Shown: piece after piece, positions 1-6,992 of the stretch
How the letters are laid out: each line of letters begins with the position of its first letter
Numbering within the stretch: the first letter of the stretch is position 1
Assembly (NCBI GenBank): GCA_021205375.1
Contig: JAJPXR010000165.1
Coordinates: forward strand, 1 to 17,420
Direction of reading: 5' to 3'
DNA length: 17,420 bases
From: Clostridiales bacterium
Lineage (GTDB): Bacteria; Bacillota; Clostridia; Oscillospirales; Oscillospiraceae
Made by a program: the position numbers and the translations under genes
The notes under the pieces: generated by a model
Database searches by the model: none
What the model was told of the DNA's origin: nothing
What the model saw: only the letters and a program-made list of their open reading frames with translations

Positions 1-31
1 ACTACCGGCTCAGATGGGCCGGTAGTTTTTT
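1..31 (+). terminator. Intrinsic terminator of the IS66-type transposase gene, left copy
   Basis: The arms ACTACCGGC (1-9) and GCCGGTAGT (18-26) are perfectly complementary. A T-G wobble and a C-G pair extend the stem around an AGAT loop. Six T residues (26-31) follow, the classic form of a factor-independent terminator. It would stop transcription coming out of the insertion sequence on the plus strand. Confidence 0.8.
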
Positions 32-54
32 ACGCCAGTAGGTTTGACGCTTAC
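1..54 (+). repeat. IS66-type element end, left copy (element lies to the left)
   Basis: This 54-bp sequence occurs three times: here and, reverse complemented, at 17058-17111 and 17367-17420. It joins a terminator hairpin (1-31) to an inverted-repeat end whose outer bases, read on the minus strand from 54, are GTAAGCGTCAAACC. IS66-family elements are known to start with GTAAGCG-like inverted repeats. The copy at 17058 directly follows a transposase stop codon, so this is the transposase 3' end of the element. The orientation means the insertion sequence continues to the left of base 1 and base 55 is flanking DNA. Family assignment is from the end motif and the linked transposase fragment. Confidence 0.75.
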
Positions 55-164
55 CGGATACGCACGGTGAAAGCGGTCTGATTCGTCAATATGTACTAAT
101 TCCACCCTCGCCTTTTGGCTAAATCCAACAAGGCAAAGCAAAATCTCTGCCACGGTTGCAATGT

Positions 165-242
165 CATCTGTAACGGGTCGCCCTCCCGAATCCGCATGGT
201 CCTCCGAATCTCCTTGGGGATGACCACGCGGCCCAAATCGTC
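165..242 (-). pseudogene. Fragment of an AbrB/SpoVT-type transition regulator gene
   Basis: Minus-strand translation from 242 gives DDLGRVVIPKEIRRTMRIR followed by EGDPLQM. This matches the conserved swapped-hairpin DNA-binding domain of SpoVT/AbrB proteins (family knowledge: ...GIVRRIDDLGRVVIPKEIRRTLRIREGDPLEI). The first ten or so residues of the domain are missing. Upstream lies unrelated DNA containing the inverted-repeat complex at 231-371, so the gene is cut exactly before the DDLGR codons. After GDPLQM the reading continues without AbrB resemblance to a stop at 96, while a different minus frame stays open to about 55, where the IS end begins. This suggests a frameshift or a secondary deletion. 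It is probably not functional. It may be the target gene into which the neighbouring recombinase element inserted. Confidence 0.55.
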
Positions 243-371
243 CCATTGTGTCAAGTAAGTGAAAAAAATTTTTGGAACCCCCGAAAAACGTTGAAATATC
301 AAGCTCTTTCCGCTTTTCGGGTTTTCCGTTGTTTCACACAATGGGTGGCCGATTTGGGCGACCCATTGTGT
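231..371. repeat. Nested inverted repeats next to the recombinase genes; candidate attachment site
   Basis: The 11-mer ACACAATGGGT (336-346) and its exact complement ACCCATTGTGT (361-371) flank a core containing CGATTTGGGC (350-359). Left of this, GCCCAAATCG (231-240), T and CCCATTGTGT (242-251) carry the same flank with the core in the opposite orientation. Between them is another inverted pair, CCCGAAAA (280-287) and TTTTCGGG (314-321), inside a longer imperfect repeat (275-291 with 311-327). The core at 231-240 encodes part of the DDLG motif of the AbrB fragment. Large serine recombinases act on short imperfectly palindromic sites next to their genes, so an att role is plausible but unproven. 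The minus-strand hairpins could also end recombinase transcription. Confidence 0.45.
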
Positions 372-432
372 AATTATAGCGACATTTGGAAAATCGGCCC
401 TCTTTTAGAGTTAATTGGCCTTGTTCCAACGC

Positions 433-1989
433 TTATGCTGACGCAAAGAGATCATCGAATTTCCAGACGATTTCGATGTGGCTGCTATCGATCACGTCCA
501 CTTTTTCTACTGCATCGTACATTGTTTTCCGAAGCGTTTCATCGTCAAGAGAACCAGTGTGTTCAGCGATAGAGCGCTCTTTTTTTGACTGCTCCTGCTC
601 TTTCAGGAAGGATCTGTATTCTTCTTCCACCTGTTTGAGTTCTTCCTTTGCTTCTGCCAGACGCTCATCCCGTCTGGCCCTCTGCACGATAAATTCTTCT
701 CTGGTAATTCTTCCTTCACGGTAATCCAGGTAGCTTTTCACTTTGTCGGAATCACTGGTATCCAGTTCTTCCGAAAGGACTCGTTGCCGTTCCCGAAGCT
801 GCATTCCCCTGTTCGCGGAAGACTGCGCTTTTTTTCGTGCATTGACTGTCATGATGGAAATTTGAGCTTTGAGGGATTCCAGAATGACTTCTTCTAAATC
901 AGACTTATCCCAACGCACCTGTTTACAAGGCTCTGCGCTGTCGTCCCAATAGGCTGTCACGCAGTAGAAGTGCAGATCATTCCCGAAGGTGCGGCGCAGC
1001 TTGCGTCCACAATGGGCGCAGTAAAAGGGGTAGGCTTCTTCCTTCGGTTTTCTTTTGGAGGGAGCTACCTTGCGAAGCATGGCACGGGCCGCATCGTATT
1101 CTTCCTGCGTCACGATGGCCTCATGTGCGTTTTCATGGACATACCACTCCTCCTCCGGCACTCGGCGCTGTGCGCTGTCTCTGATTTTACGGCTTTCACG
1201 GGTGTGATTGACCATACAGCCAGTGTATTTCCGATTGCGCAGGACTTCCAGCACCTTGTAGTGTGTCCAGACCGCCTTTTTTACAGGCGTATTGCTGCGC
1301 TTTACGCCGCTGTACTCCAGCGGTGTGAGAACACCTGCGGCATTCAGGTCTCTGGCCACCTGGCTGGTGGACTTTCCGGCAATCACGTCCATGAATATCT
1401 TCCTGACCACCGGAGCCGTCTCCGGGTCGATGACCATCTGATGCTTTTTCCCCGGTTCTGTCTTATATCCATAGGGACAGCAGTTGACGTAACCATCCTT
1501 TTTCTGCTTGATGCGCATGGCACTCTTTACTTTCTTTGATAGGTCTTTGCTATAATAGTCGTACACGAGGTTTTTGAACGCCACATCCATACCTGGGGTA
1601 TTGCCCAGGTAATTTTCGCTGTCATAGTGGTCGTTGACAGAAATCATCCGAACACCAAGAAATGGGAAAATGTGTTCCAGATAGTCACCGACTTCCAGAT
1701 AATCACGGCCAAATCGTGAGAGATCTTTGACGATTACAATCTGAATCTCCCCTGCGCGAATAAGTTCGATCATCCGTTGGAAGTCGGGCCTTGCGAAATT
1801 GGTGCCGGAAAAGCCGTCATCGCAAAATTCCATCCTCGGAAGTCCGGAAAGATAGGGGTTCTGTGCGATATGGTTCAAAATCAGATGCCGCTGGGCAACA
1901 ATGCTGTTGCTGTCATCCTTTGCGGCGTTCGTCTTCTTGTCCATATCCTCCTGGGACAGGCGAAGATACATTGCAATTTGCTTTTTCAT
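433..1989 (-). CDS. Large serine recombinase, third of three
   Basis: Site-specific DNA recombinase of the large serine (TnpX/TndX-like) family, 518 residues. The N-terminal resolvase domain carries MYLRLSQED with the catalytic Ser at 12 and its partner Arg at 10. VKDLSRFGRDY supplies the two further arginines. A recombinase domain follows (GYK, IFMDVIAGKS, LNAAGVLTP and RNRKYTG regions), then a zinc ribbon (FYCAHCGRKLRR with two later Cys), a long charged coiled-coil stretch and a C-terminal EIVWKFDD segment. The start at 1989 has a GGAGG site nine bases upstream, inside the end of the preceding recombinase gene; only two bases separate that stop from this ATG, so translation is likely coupled. 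It is the shortest of the three but no key residue is missing. Its 3' end faces the inverted-repeat complex at 231-371. Confidence 0.93.
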   Translation of the reverse strand: MKKQIAMYLRLSQEDMDKKTNAAKDDSNSIVAQRHLILNHIAQNPYLSGLPRMEFCDDGFSGTNFARPDFQRMIELIRAGEIQIVIVKDLSRFGRDYLEVGDYLEHIFPFLGVRMISVNDHYDSENYLGNTPGMDVAFKNLVYDYYSKDLSKKVKSAMRIKQKKDGYVNCCPYGYKTEPGKKHQMVIDPETAPVVRKIFMDVIAGKSTSQVARDLNAAGVLTPLEYSGVKRSNTPVKKAVWTHYKVLEVLRNRKYTGCMVNHTRESRKIRDSAQRRVPEEEWYVHENAHEAIVTQEEYDAARAMLRKVAPSKRKPKEEAYPFYCAHCGRKLRRTFGNDLHFYCVTAYWDDSAEPCKQVRWDKSDLEEVILESLKAQISIMTVNARKKAQSSANRGMQLRERQRVLSEELDTSDSDKVKSYLDYREGRITREEFIVQRARRDERLAEAKEELKQVEEEYRSFLKEQEQSKKERSIAEHTGSLDDETLRKTMYDAVEKVDVIDSSHIEIVWKFDDLFASA

Positions 1990-1991
1990 GC

Positions 1992-3698
1992 TCAGGCAAC
2001 CTCCTTCCTCAGCGTTTCGACCTCATCATAAATGGCCTGGAATTCGTCCATGTGATTGAATTTGATATGCAGAGAATTGTCTGCGTCCAACTGCATGGAT
2101 TCAATCATGGCTTCCACCAACTCCGCTGTGACTTCCTTCGCCTCATAATACCTTTTCGCCAGTTCACTCCAGCGCTGTTCGCCGGTGATTTGCTCCTGGG
2201 TCTGCACTCTGGTTCCCGTCAGTTCAGCCAACTGGTTCTCCAGTCTGCTGATGTCCCTGCTCAGGACTTCGCGGGCCTGTGCGTAGTCCTCATCATTCAA
2301 AAGCCCTTCCCGAAGATCACGATACAGGCCGCTGAACAGTGCTTTTTTGTGGTCAATCTTGTTTTTCAGATTCCTGATTTCAGATACCTTGTTATTTTTC
2401 TTTGCCGTAGCCTCTTTCTTTTCCAGCAGTCTGTGAAGCGCCTCCTGCATATCCAGGAACAGCTCAAGCTGCGCCTTGATTGCTGCCAATACTGCTTCAT
2501 CCAAATCTGCTTTGCGTATCCTTTTCGGATTACAGGCTCTGCTCCCATGCTCCTCGTGGGCCGGACACTTGAAGGTAAAGTATGCCTTGTCCTTCTTCGT
2601 GCTGATGGAGCGTACCAGCTTCATGACTGCACCGCAATCCGCGCAGGTAAACTTTTTCCCATAAAGGTTTTTTTCTTTCGGCAGGTAGTCATACTTGTTC
2701 TGATTGCCTTTTGCAGCTGCGGCAGCAGCACGGTTGATTTCCTGCACCCTGTCAAAAAGCGCCTGCTCAATGATAGGTTCATGCGTGTTTTCTACGATGA
2801 TCCAGTCCTGCTCCTTTGTACGGGTTGCAGGAATACCTGCATAGAGACACTGCGTATTTTTACGCTGAGCCAGATGTCCCAGATAGGTAATATCTTTCAA
2901 AATCTCTGTCACCATATGCTTATTCCAGAGAATCTTCCGTGGCTTTTGGTTATTATTTGTAACAATACCACGGTCTGCTTTGTATTGACTAGGCGAAGGA
3001 ATGCCCATGTCGTTGAGCCTCTTATTGATGCCCATGTAGCTCATACCCTCACTGCGCCATTCGTAAATCAATTTGACAATGGGCGCTGTATCCGGGTTAA
3101 TAATCAGCTTGTTTTTATCCTCTGGGTCTTTGAAATAACCGTATTTCTCCCAGGAGCCGATGTATTTCCCGTTTTCCATCTTGCTTCGCAATACAGAGGA
3201 CACCTTGCGGGAGATGTCCTTCGCATAATAATCGTTGATAATGTTAGAAAGTGAAACCGACAACTGCCCGTTGGCTTCTGCTGTCTCTGTGTCAAAACCA
3301 TCATTGACAGCGATAAAGCGAAGGCCAAAGAACGGACAAATTTTTTCCAGAAATTCGCCGGTCTCAATGTAATTTCTCCCCAGCCGGGACAGGTCTTTCA
3401 CCAGGATGCAGTTGACCTCCCCGACACGAACCTGATCCATCAGGCGCTGCCATTCCGGTCTGTTGAAGTCCGTTCCGGTAAAACCGTTGTCAGCAAACAC
3501 GCCGACCAAGTGGAGAAAGGAGCGGTCATCAATATATTTTTCCAGCAGGGCGATTTGATTCTCGATGGAATCAGAGTCGCTCAGATTGTCCTCACGGGAA
3601 AGGCGGGCATAAATGGCTGTCTTGTATACCTTTGCCGCTGGTTCCTGGGAAACGATCTGTTCAACCGCTTCTATATTTTTTCTTGATTTTCGTGCCAT
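1992..3698 (-). CDS. Large serine recombinase, second of three
   Basis: Serine recombinase of 568 residues with an N-terminal extension of about 27 residues before the resolvase domain. AIYARLSRED holds the catalytic Ser at 34 (Arg 32), and VKDLSRLGRNY gives the other active-site arginines. The recombinase domain includes YGYFKDPED and LNDMGIPSPSQY. The zinc ribbon is FTCADCGAVMK with two later Cys (KCPAHEEHGSRAC). It ends in Lys/Glu-rich coiled coil and a SLHIKFNHMDEF segment like the equivalent parts of its two neighbours. The ATG overlaps the upstream recombinase stop as TGATG, with GGAGG eight bases before it. All three genes therefore form one coupled operon. The proteins share architecture but differ clearly in sequence, so they are not recent duplicates. 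Confidence 0.93.
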   Translation of the reverse strand: MARKSRKNIEAVEQIVSQEPAAKVYKTAIYARLSREDNLSDSDSIENQIALLEKYIDDRSFLHLVGVFADNGFTGTDFNRPEWQRLMDQVRVGEVNCILVKDLSRLGRNYIETGEFLEKICPFFGLRFIAVNDGFDTETAEANGQLSVSLSNIINDYYAKDISRKVSSVLRSKMENGKYIGSWEKYGYFKDPEDKNKLIINPDTAPIVKLIYEWRSEGMSYMGINKRLNDMGIPSPSQYKADRGIVTNNNQKPRKILWNKHMVTEILKDITYLGHLAQRKNTQCLYAGIPATRTKEQDWIIVENTHEPIIEQALFDRVQEINRAAAAAAKGNQNKYDYLPKEKNLYGKKFTCADCGAVMKLVRSISTKKDKAYFTFKCPAHEEHGSRACNPKRIRKADLDEAVLAAIKAQLELFLDMQEALHRLLEKKEATAKKNNKVSEIRNLKNKIDHKKALFSGLYRDLREGLLNDEDYAQAREVLSRDISRLENQLAELTGTRVQTQEQITGEQRWSELAKRYYEAKEVTAELVEAMIESMQLDADNSLHIKFNHMDEFQAIYDEVETLRKEVA

Positions 3699-5386
3699 CA
3701 GCCCACCTCCTTCTTCCTTGCCCTGGTTTTTCTCCCGACAGGATTCCTTTGATGCTCATCAAGGAAATCTGAAATCGCCCGGAATTGATCCGTGTTATTC
3801 AAAACGACATGAATTTCCCTGTTCGCGGAGATTCCAATCTTATCTATAAAGTGAACGATTACCCGTCGGGTCAGCGTTTTGATATTCTTATATTCCCTGA
3901 ACTGTGTCAGCCAGCTTTGCTGCTCCGTAAGACCGGATTTCACCTGATTCCGATTCCCCTGTAGCCGTGTGATGGCGGCTTTGGCCTCCTGAATCTTTTT
4001 ATCACAGTCATCCTTAAAAATCGTATATTCGTCCATCGTGATAACTTCGTTTTTGAAATCCTCATAAATATTCAGCTTCATCTTCACGTTATATTCGATG
4101 ATTTCTTCCTGCCTGGTAATTTTACGCTGAATCTTCTGCAATTCCCGGCGTTCCCACGATTCACCGTCCAGCTTCTTTAAGGCCCGCTCAAAGTCCAGCG
4201 CAAGAGAAACCTGCGCCTGAATTACCGCAAGTACCACATCATATACGTCCTGCTCCTTGACTGTATGGGAAAAGCACTGCCGTTTATCGCGCATATTGGA
4301 GGCGCACATAAAATAAACATACTCCCTGCCGCAGGATCTCTGCACTTTCCGAATCATTGGACCGTGACAATCCTCACAGAAAATCTTGCCGGAAAACAAG
4401 TGTACTGCCTGTTTCCCAGATGGACTTCTGGTATCATCAAGCATAAGCCGTTGCACAAGGTCAAAGTTGGCAGCAGAGATAATCGCCTCATGTGCATCTT
4501 CTACCCTCACCCATTCAGATGGGTCTTTTGGCGTTCGTGTTTTTACCTTATAATTAGGGCTGGATGATTTCCCCTGAACCAGCGTCCCGGTATACACTTC
4601 ATTCTTTAGAATCCGATAAACTGCCATGGCACTCCACAGGGGATGGATGGACTTCTGAAAGGATGAGCGGTATTTATCTCCGCAAAGCCGCTTATATTCT
4701 GCCGGGGAAGGAATCCCATCCTCATTTAACCTGTCTGCAATCTGTGCAGGGCTGTATCCGTCTATCTTCATACTGAAAATGCTTTGGATAACAGGAGCCA
4801 CTGCTTTATCAACCACCAGCTGGTTCTTATTGCTCTCAGAACGAAGGTACCCATACATCACATGGGTGCCAACAAATTCTCCGTTTCTTCTCTTAATGTC
4901 CAGATTGGAGCGAACCTTGATGGAGATGTCCCTGCTGTAAGAATCATTAATCAGGTTTTTGAACGGAAGGATGATCTCGTTTCCCGCCTGCTGCGTCATA
5001 GCGGAATCGTAATTATCGTTGATTGCGATGAAGCGGACGCCCAGCGCAGGAAAAATTTTCTCTATATATCTGCCGGAATCAATGTAGTCACGTCCAAAAC
5101 GAGAAAGGTCTTTTACGATGATACAGTCAATTTCTCCCTGTCTGACCTGGGTCAGCATCCGCTGAAAGTCAGGACGTTCAAAATTCGTCCCCGTATAACC
5201 ATCATCGCAAAATTCCTGATGAGAAACAATCTCAGGATGTGTTCTTAGAAAATCTTCAATCAGTTTCCGCTGATTGGCAATACTGTTGCTTTCCTTCTTC
5301 TCTCCAAAACTGGAGAAATCGCCATCTTCCTTCGATAACCGCAGGTAGATGGCTGCATGATAAGTCTTGTCTAAATATGATTGCAT
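3698..5386 (-). CDS. Large serine recombinase, first of three
   Basis: Serine recombinase of 562 residues, first gene of the three-gene operon. AIYLRLSKEDGD carries the catalytic Ser at 18, and VKDLSRFGRDY follows. The recombinase domain contains YGYLRSESNK and LNEDGIPSPAEYKR. The zinc ribbon is IFCEDCHGPMIRK with two more Cys (YFMCASNMRDKRQC). A long coiled coil and EIHVVLNNTDQF close the protein, with a basic tail (GRKTRARKKEVG). I chose the start at 5386 because AAAGGAG lies just upstream and homologous proteins begin shortly before the YLRLS motif; an open frame runs further upstream to about 5551 but covers terminator and inverted-repeat DNA. Triplets of serine integrases are known from some streptococcal and clostridial integrative elements; which of the three does integration or excision cannot be read from sequence. 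Confidence 0.93.
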   Translation of the reverse strand: MQSYLDKTYHAAIYLRLSKEDGDFSSFGEKKESNSIANQRKLIEDFLRTHPEIVSHQEFCDDGYTGTNFERPDFQRMLTQVRQGEIDCIIVKDLSRFGRDYIDSGRYIEKIFPALGVRFIAINDNYDSAMTQQAGNEIILPFKNLINDSYSRDISIKVRSNLDIKRRNGEFVGTHVMYGYLRSESNKNQLVVDKAVAPVIQSIFSMKIDGYSPAQIADRLNEDGIPSPAEYKRLCGDKYRSSFQKSIHPLWSAMAVYRILKNEVYTGTLVQGKSSSPNYKVKTRTPKDPSEWVRVEDAHEAIISAANFDLVQRLMLDDTRSPSGKQAVHLFSGKIFCEDCHGPMIRKVQRSCGREYVYFMCASNMRDKRQCFSHTVKEQDVYDVVLAVIQAQVSLALDFERALKKLDGESWERRELQKIQRKITRQEEIIEYNVKMKLNIYEDFKNEVITMDEYTIFKDDCDKKIQEAKAAITRLQGNRNQVKSGLTEQQSWLTQFREYKNIKTLTRRVIVHFIDKIGISANREIHVVLNNTDQFRAISDFLDEHQRNPVGRKTRARKKEVG

Positions 5387-5426
5387 AACGCGCCACTCCT
5401 TTTGATTTTCGATTCGATGCCGAAAA

Positions 5427-5493
5427 CAAACTGGAGCCTCGCTGATTTTGTCCAAGGCTATGATAACATAGCTTACAGCAAAGCTCCAGTTTG
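5427..5493. promoter_or_regulatory. Inverted repeat upstream of the recombinase operon
   Basis: CAAACTGGAGC (5427-5437) and GCTCCAGTTTG (5483-5493) are perfect 11-bp inverted repeats 45 bp apart. Centred between them is a smaller palindrome, GCTATG-ATAA-CATAGC (5457-5472). The block lies between the terminator at 5500-5526 and the ribosome site of the first recombinase. It therefore occupies the promoter/5' leader of the recombinase operon and may be an operator or a leader hairpin. I could not assign convincing -35 and -10 boxes. Confidence 0.45.
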
Positions 5494-5499
5494 TCGCAG

Positions 5500-5526
5500 A
5501 AAAAAACTGATGCCAATTTATGGCAT
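5500..5526 (-). terminator. Intrinsic terminator after the ParB/MazF operon
   Basis: Read on the minus strand, ATGCCA and TGGCAT (5526-5510) form a six-pair stem with a five-base loop. A run of seven T residues (complement of 5506-5500) follows three bases later. It lies 11 bp after the stop codon of the small gene at 5538-5765 and separates that operon from the recombinase genes. The stem is short, so termination may be partial. Confidence 0.55.
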
Positions 5527-5537
5527 GGTTAAATTTA

Positions 5538-5765
5538 CTACATAGATGCAATCATGTTGATAAAGTTGTCGGTAATCGTATTTTGCGTGTTCGCAAACGA
5601 CACTTTTACAACAGTACCGCCAACCTTAAACAAATACGGGTTTTTGATTTGTTCAACAAAAGATTTTACTCGATCTTCACTAGGGAGAGACCGGTCAATC
5701 TTCACATCTCGAATATCGACAAGCTGATCCTGCGTAAGGGAGTCTGCCTGCACCTGATTTGTCAT
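5538..5765 (-). CDS. Small conserved protein (DUF6870-like), 75 residues
   Basis: A 75-residue acidic-to-neutral protein without signal peptide or membrane segment. Its centre reads DIRDVKIDRSLPSEDRVKSF then VEQIKNPYLFKVGGTVVKVS. From memory this resembles a small domain of unknown function (DUF6870 or close kin) that is common in clostridial mobile elements. That assignment needs a profile search, and no function is known to me. An AGGTGG-type ribosome site precedes the ATG. It follows the MazF-like gene by 50 bp and is the last gene before a terminator, so it appears to be the final gene of the ParB-MazF operon. Confidence 0.7.
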   Translation of the reverse strand: MTNQVQADSLTQDQLVDIRDVKIDRSLPSEDRVKSFVEQIKNPYLFKVGGTVVKVSFANTQNTITDNFINMIASM

Positions 5766-5804
5766 CTGCGTTCACCACCTTCCTATATCTCCATTCTTGC
5801 CAGT

Positions 5805-5828
5805 ATTTTCCGAACTTATTCGGAAAAT
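5805..5828 (-). other. Perfect hairpin with the mazF-like stop codon in its loop
   Basis: ATTTTCCGAA (5805-5814) and TTCGGAAAAT (5819-5828) are perfect 10-bp complements around a four-base loop. The TAA stop codon of the MazF-like gene (5816-5818) sits in that loop. No T tract follows on either strand, so it is unlikely to be a standard terminator. It could affect mRNA decay or translation coupling between the toxin gene and the gene at 5538. Confidence 0.55.
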
Positions 5829-6196
5829 GTCCGAGAATCCCCGTCCAGTGCCATTTCCACCTGAATACACCGGCTGATCTCCGCCATATGCTTGTCCGAC
5901 AGGTGCGCCATATAGCGGATAATGTCCGACTTGTTGATGGTGTCCGGCTGCTCCGCCAGAACCTGCGAGGGGTACGGGATACCCCTCACATTTTTCAGCA
6001 TATAGTGGGTGGGCTGGTTGGGCTTCTTCTTCACCTTCGAGGTCAGCTTCACCACGCAGAGCGTGGGGCTGTGCCGGTTCCCCGTGTCATTCTGCATGAC
6101 CACAACAGGGCGGACGCCGCCCTGTATGGAGCCATGCCATTCGCCGCAGTCTGCCAAATAGACATCCCCACGGCGATATTTCCAATCCTTCCTCAT
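5816..6196 (-). CDS. MazF/PemK-type endoribonuclease toxin
   Basis: A 126-residue protein matching the MazF/PemK toxin family along its length. The sequence shows RRGDVYLADC, then GSIQGGVRPVVVMQNDTGN, SPTLCVVKLTSK and a VLAEQPDTINKS segment. Arg29 and Thr52 correspond to the catalytic Arg and Thr of Bacillus MazF, so the enzyme looks active. Members cut mRNA at short motifs. The start has GGGAGG seven bases upstream and lies 13 bp after the stop of the DUF6551-like gene, so it is co-transcribed with the ParB-like genes. No MazE- or RHH-type antitoxin gene is adjacent on either side, which is unusual for the family. A non-standard antitoxin, an antitoxin elsewhere, or a role other than addiction are the alternatives. 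Confidence 0.92.
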   Translation of the reverse strand: MRKDWKYRRGDVYLADCGEWHGSIQGGVRPVVVMQNDTGNRHSPTLCVVKLTSKVKKKPNQPTHYMLKNVRGIPYPSQVLAEQPDTINKSDIIRYMAHLSDKHMAEISRCIQVEMALDGDSRTFSE

Positions 6197-6209
6197 GGTT
6201 GTCCTCCCA

Positions 6210-6992
6210 TTAGAACTTCAGGGGCAGCGCAGACTTTTTGCTGGAGCCGTTGTAGATGGCATAGACCTGATACAGATACTTCTTGTAACCGGCCATGTTG
6301 ACCCCCATCGCCTGCCCCTTGCGGTAGATCGTCAGGGGATCAACCATCTGGAGCTTCGCCACCAGCCGATCACGGCTGAACTCGCCCTTGTAGAGATCGA
6401 CGAACTCAATCATGGCCCGGACGGTTTCGCCCCGCAGGGAGTGGGGTTCCCCGTGCCACGCCTCCATGAGAATGCTGAGCGCCTCAGTGTAGCTTTCTTT
6501 GCCGACCCGCTGGAACGCCCGGAATGCCGTGCTGATGCAGCCGATCCGGTTTTCACCGAGGCTCTGGGTGTAATCCAGGTGCAGGCCAACGCTCTCTGTT
6601 GCCTCCAGGAAAGCCAACGCCTCCGGGTCTTTGCCATAAATCAGCGCTCGAATCTTGGCACCGGCGGTCAGCACATCGGAAAAGCCGAACTGCTGTGCGA
6701 ACAGGAGCGCCTCGTCCTGCTCCGTGAGGCCGTAATAAACCTTGCAGGCGACGGGCAAATCCTCGCCGTTGTTGCGGAGACGCCGAGCAGCGATGGTGTG
6801 TTGCCCATCAAAAACGTAGAATTGTCCGTCACGGTAGCTGACCTTCGGCTTATTTGCGATCCGTTCATCGAAGTTTGCTGCGATTCGTCTCGCACGGGTT
6901 ACACTCAGGTTTCGCTGGTAACTGTTGTGCGGAACACGAATTTCAGCCGTATTGATCTCGATCACTTCGTAATCCAATTCTTTTTCTGTCAT
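6210..6992 (-). CDS. ParB-like nuclease-domain protein (DUF6551-like)
   Basis: A 260-residue cytosolic protein. The first 80 residues look like a ParB/sulfiredoxin-type fold: VPHNSYQRNLS, an ARRIAANFDERIANKP helix region and YVFDGQHTIAARRL, in which DGQHT..A corresponds to the ParB GxxR-type box. The rest is helical and rich in charged residues, with no recognised DNA-binding domain. The set resembles the DUF6551 family, a name I give from memory. Such proteins are common in clostridial mobile elements and their role is not established; partition, DNA-end or replication control are guesses. The ATG overlaps the stop of the upstream ParB-like gene by four bases (ATGA), so the two are translationally coupled. 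Confidence 0.8.
   Translation of the reverse strand: MTEKELDYEVIEINTAEIRVPHNSYQRNLSVTRARRIAANFDERIANKPKVSYRDGQFYVFDGQHTIAARRLRNNGEDLPVACKVYYGLTEQDEALLFAQQFGFSDVLTAGAKIRALIYGKDPEALAFLEATESVGLHLDYTQSLGENRIGCISTAFRAFQRVGKESYTEALSILMEAWHGEPHSLRGETVRAMIEFVDLYKGEFSRDRLVAKLQMVDPLTIYRKGQAMGVNMAGYKKYLYQVYAIYNGSSKKSALPLKF

Noticed and set aside
55..175. Second minus-strand frame beside the AbrB fragment (reading VTDDIATVAEILLCLVGFS...)
   Set aside because: It has protein-like composition but no start of its own and runs into the IS end. It could be a frameshifted remnant but is too short to call.
1791..3254. Long open frame of 487 codons on the plus strand
   Set aside because: It lies wholly opposite two serine recombinase genes with clear motifs, has Cys/Phe/Leu-rich low-information sequence and no ribosome site. 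It is an antisense shadow.
5387..5551. N-terminal extension of the first recombinase upstream of 5386
   Set aside because: The extension covers a terminator and inverted repeats, has no ribosome site, and homologous proteins start near the YLRLS motif.
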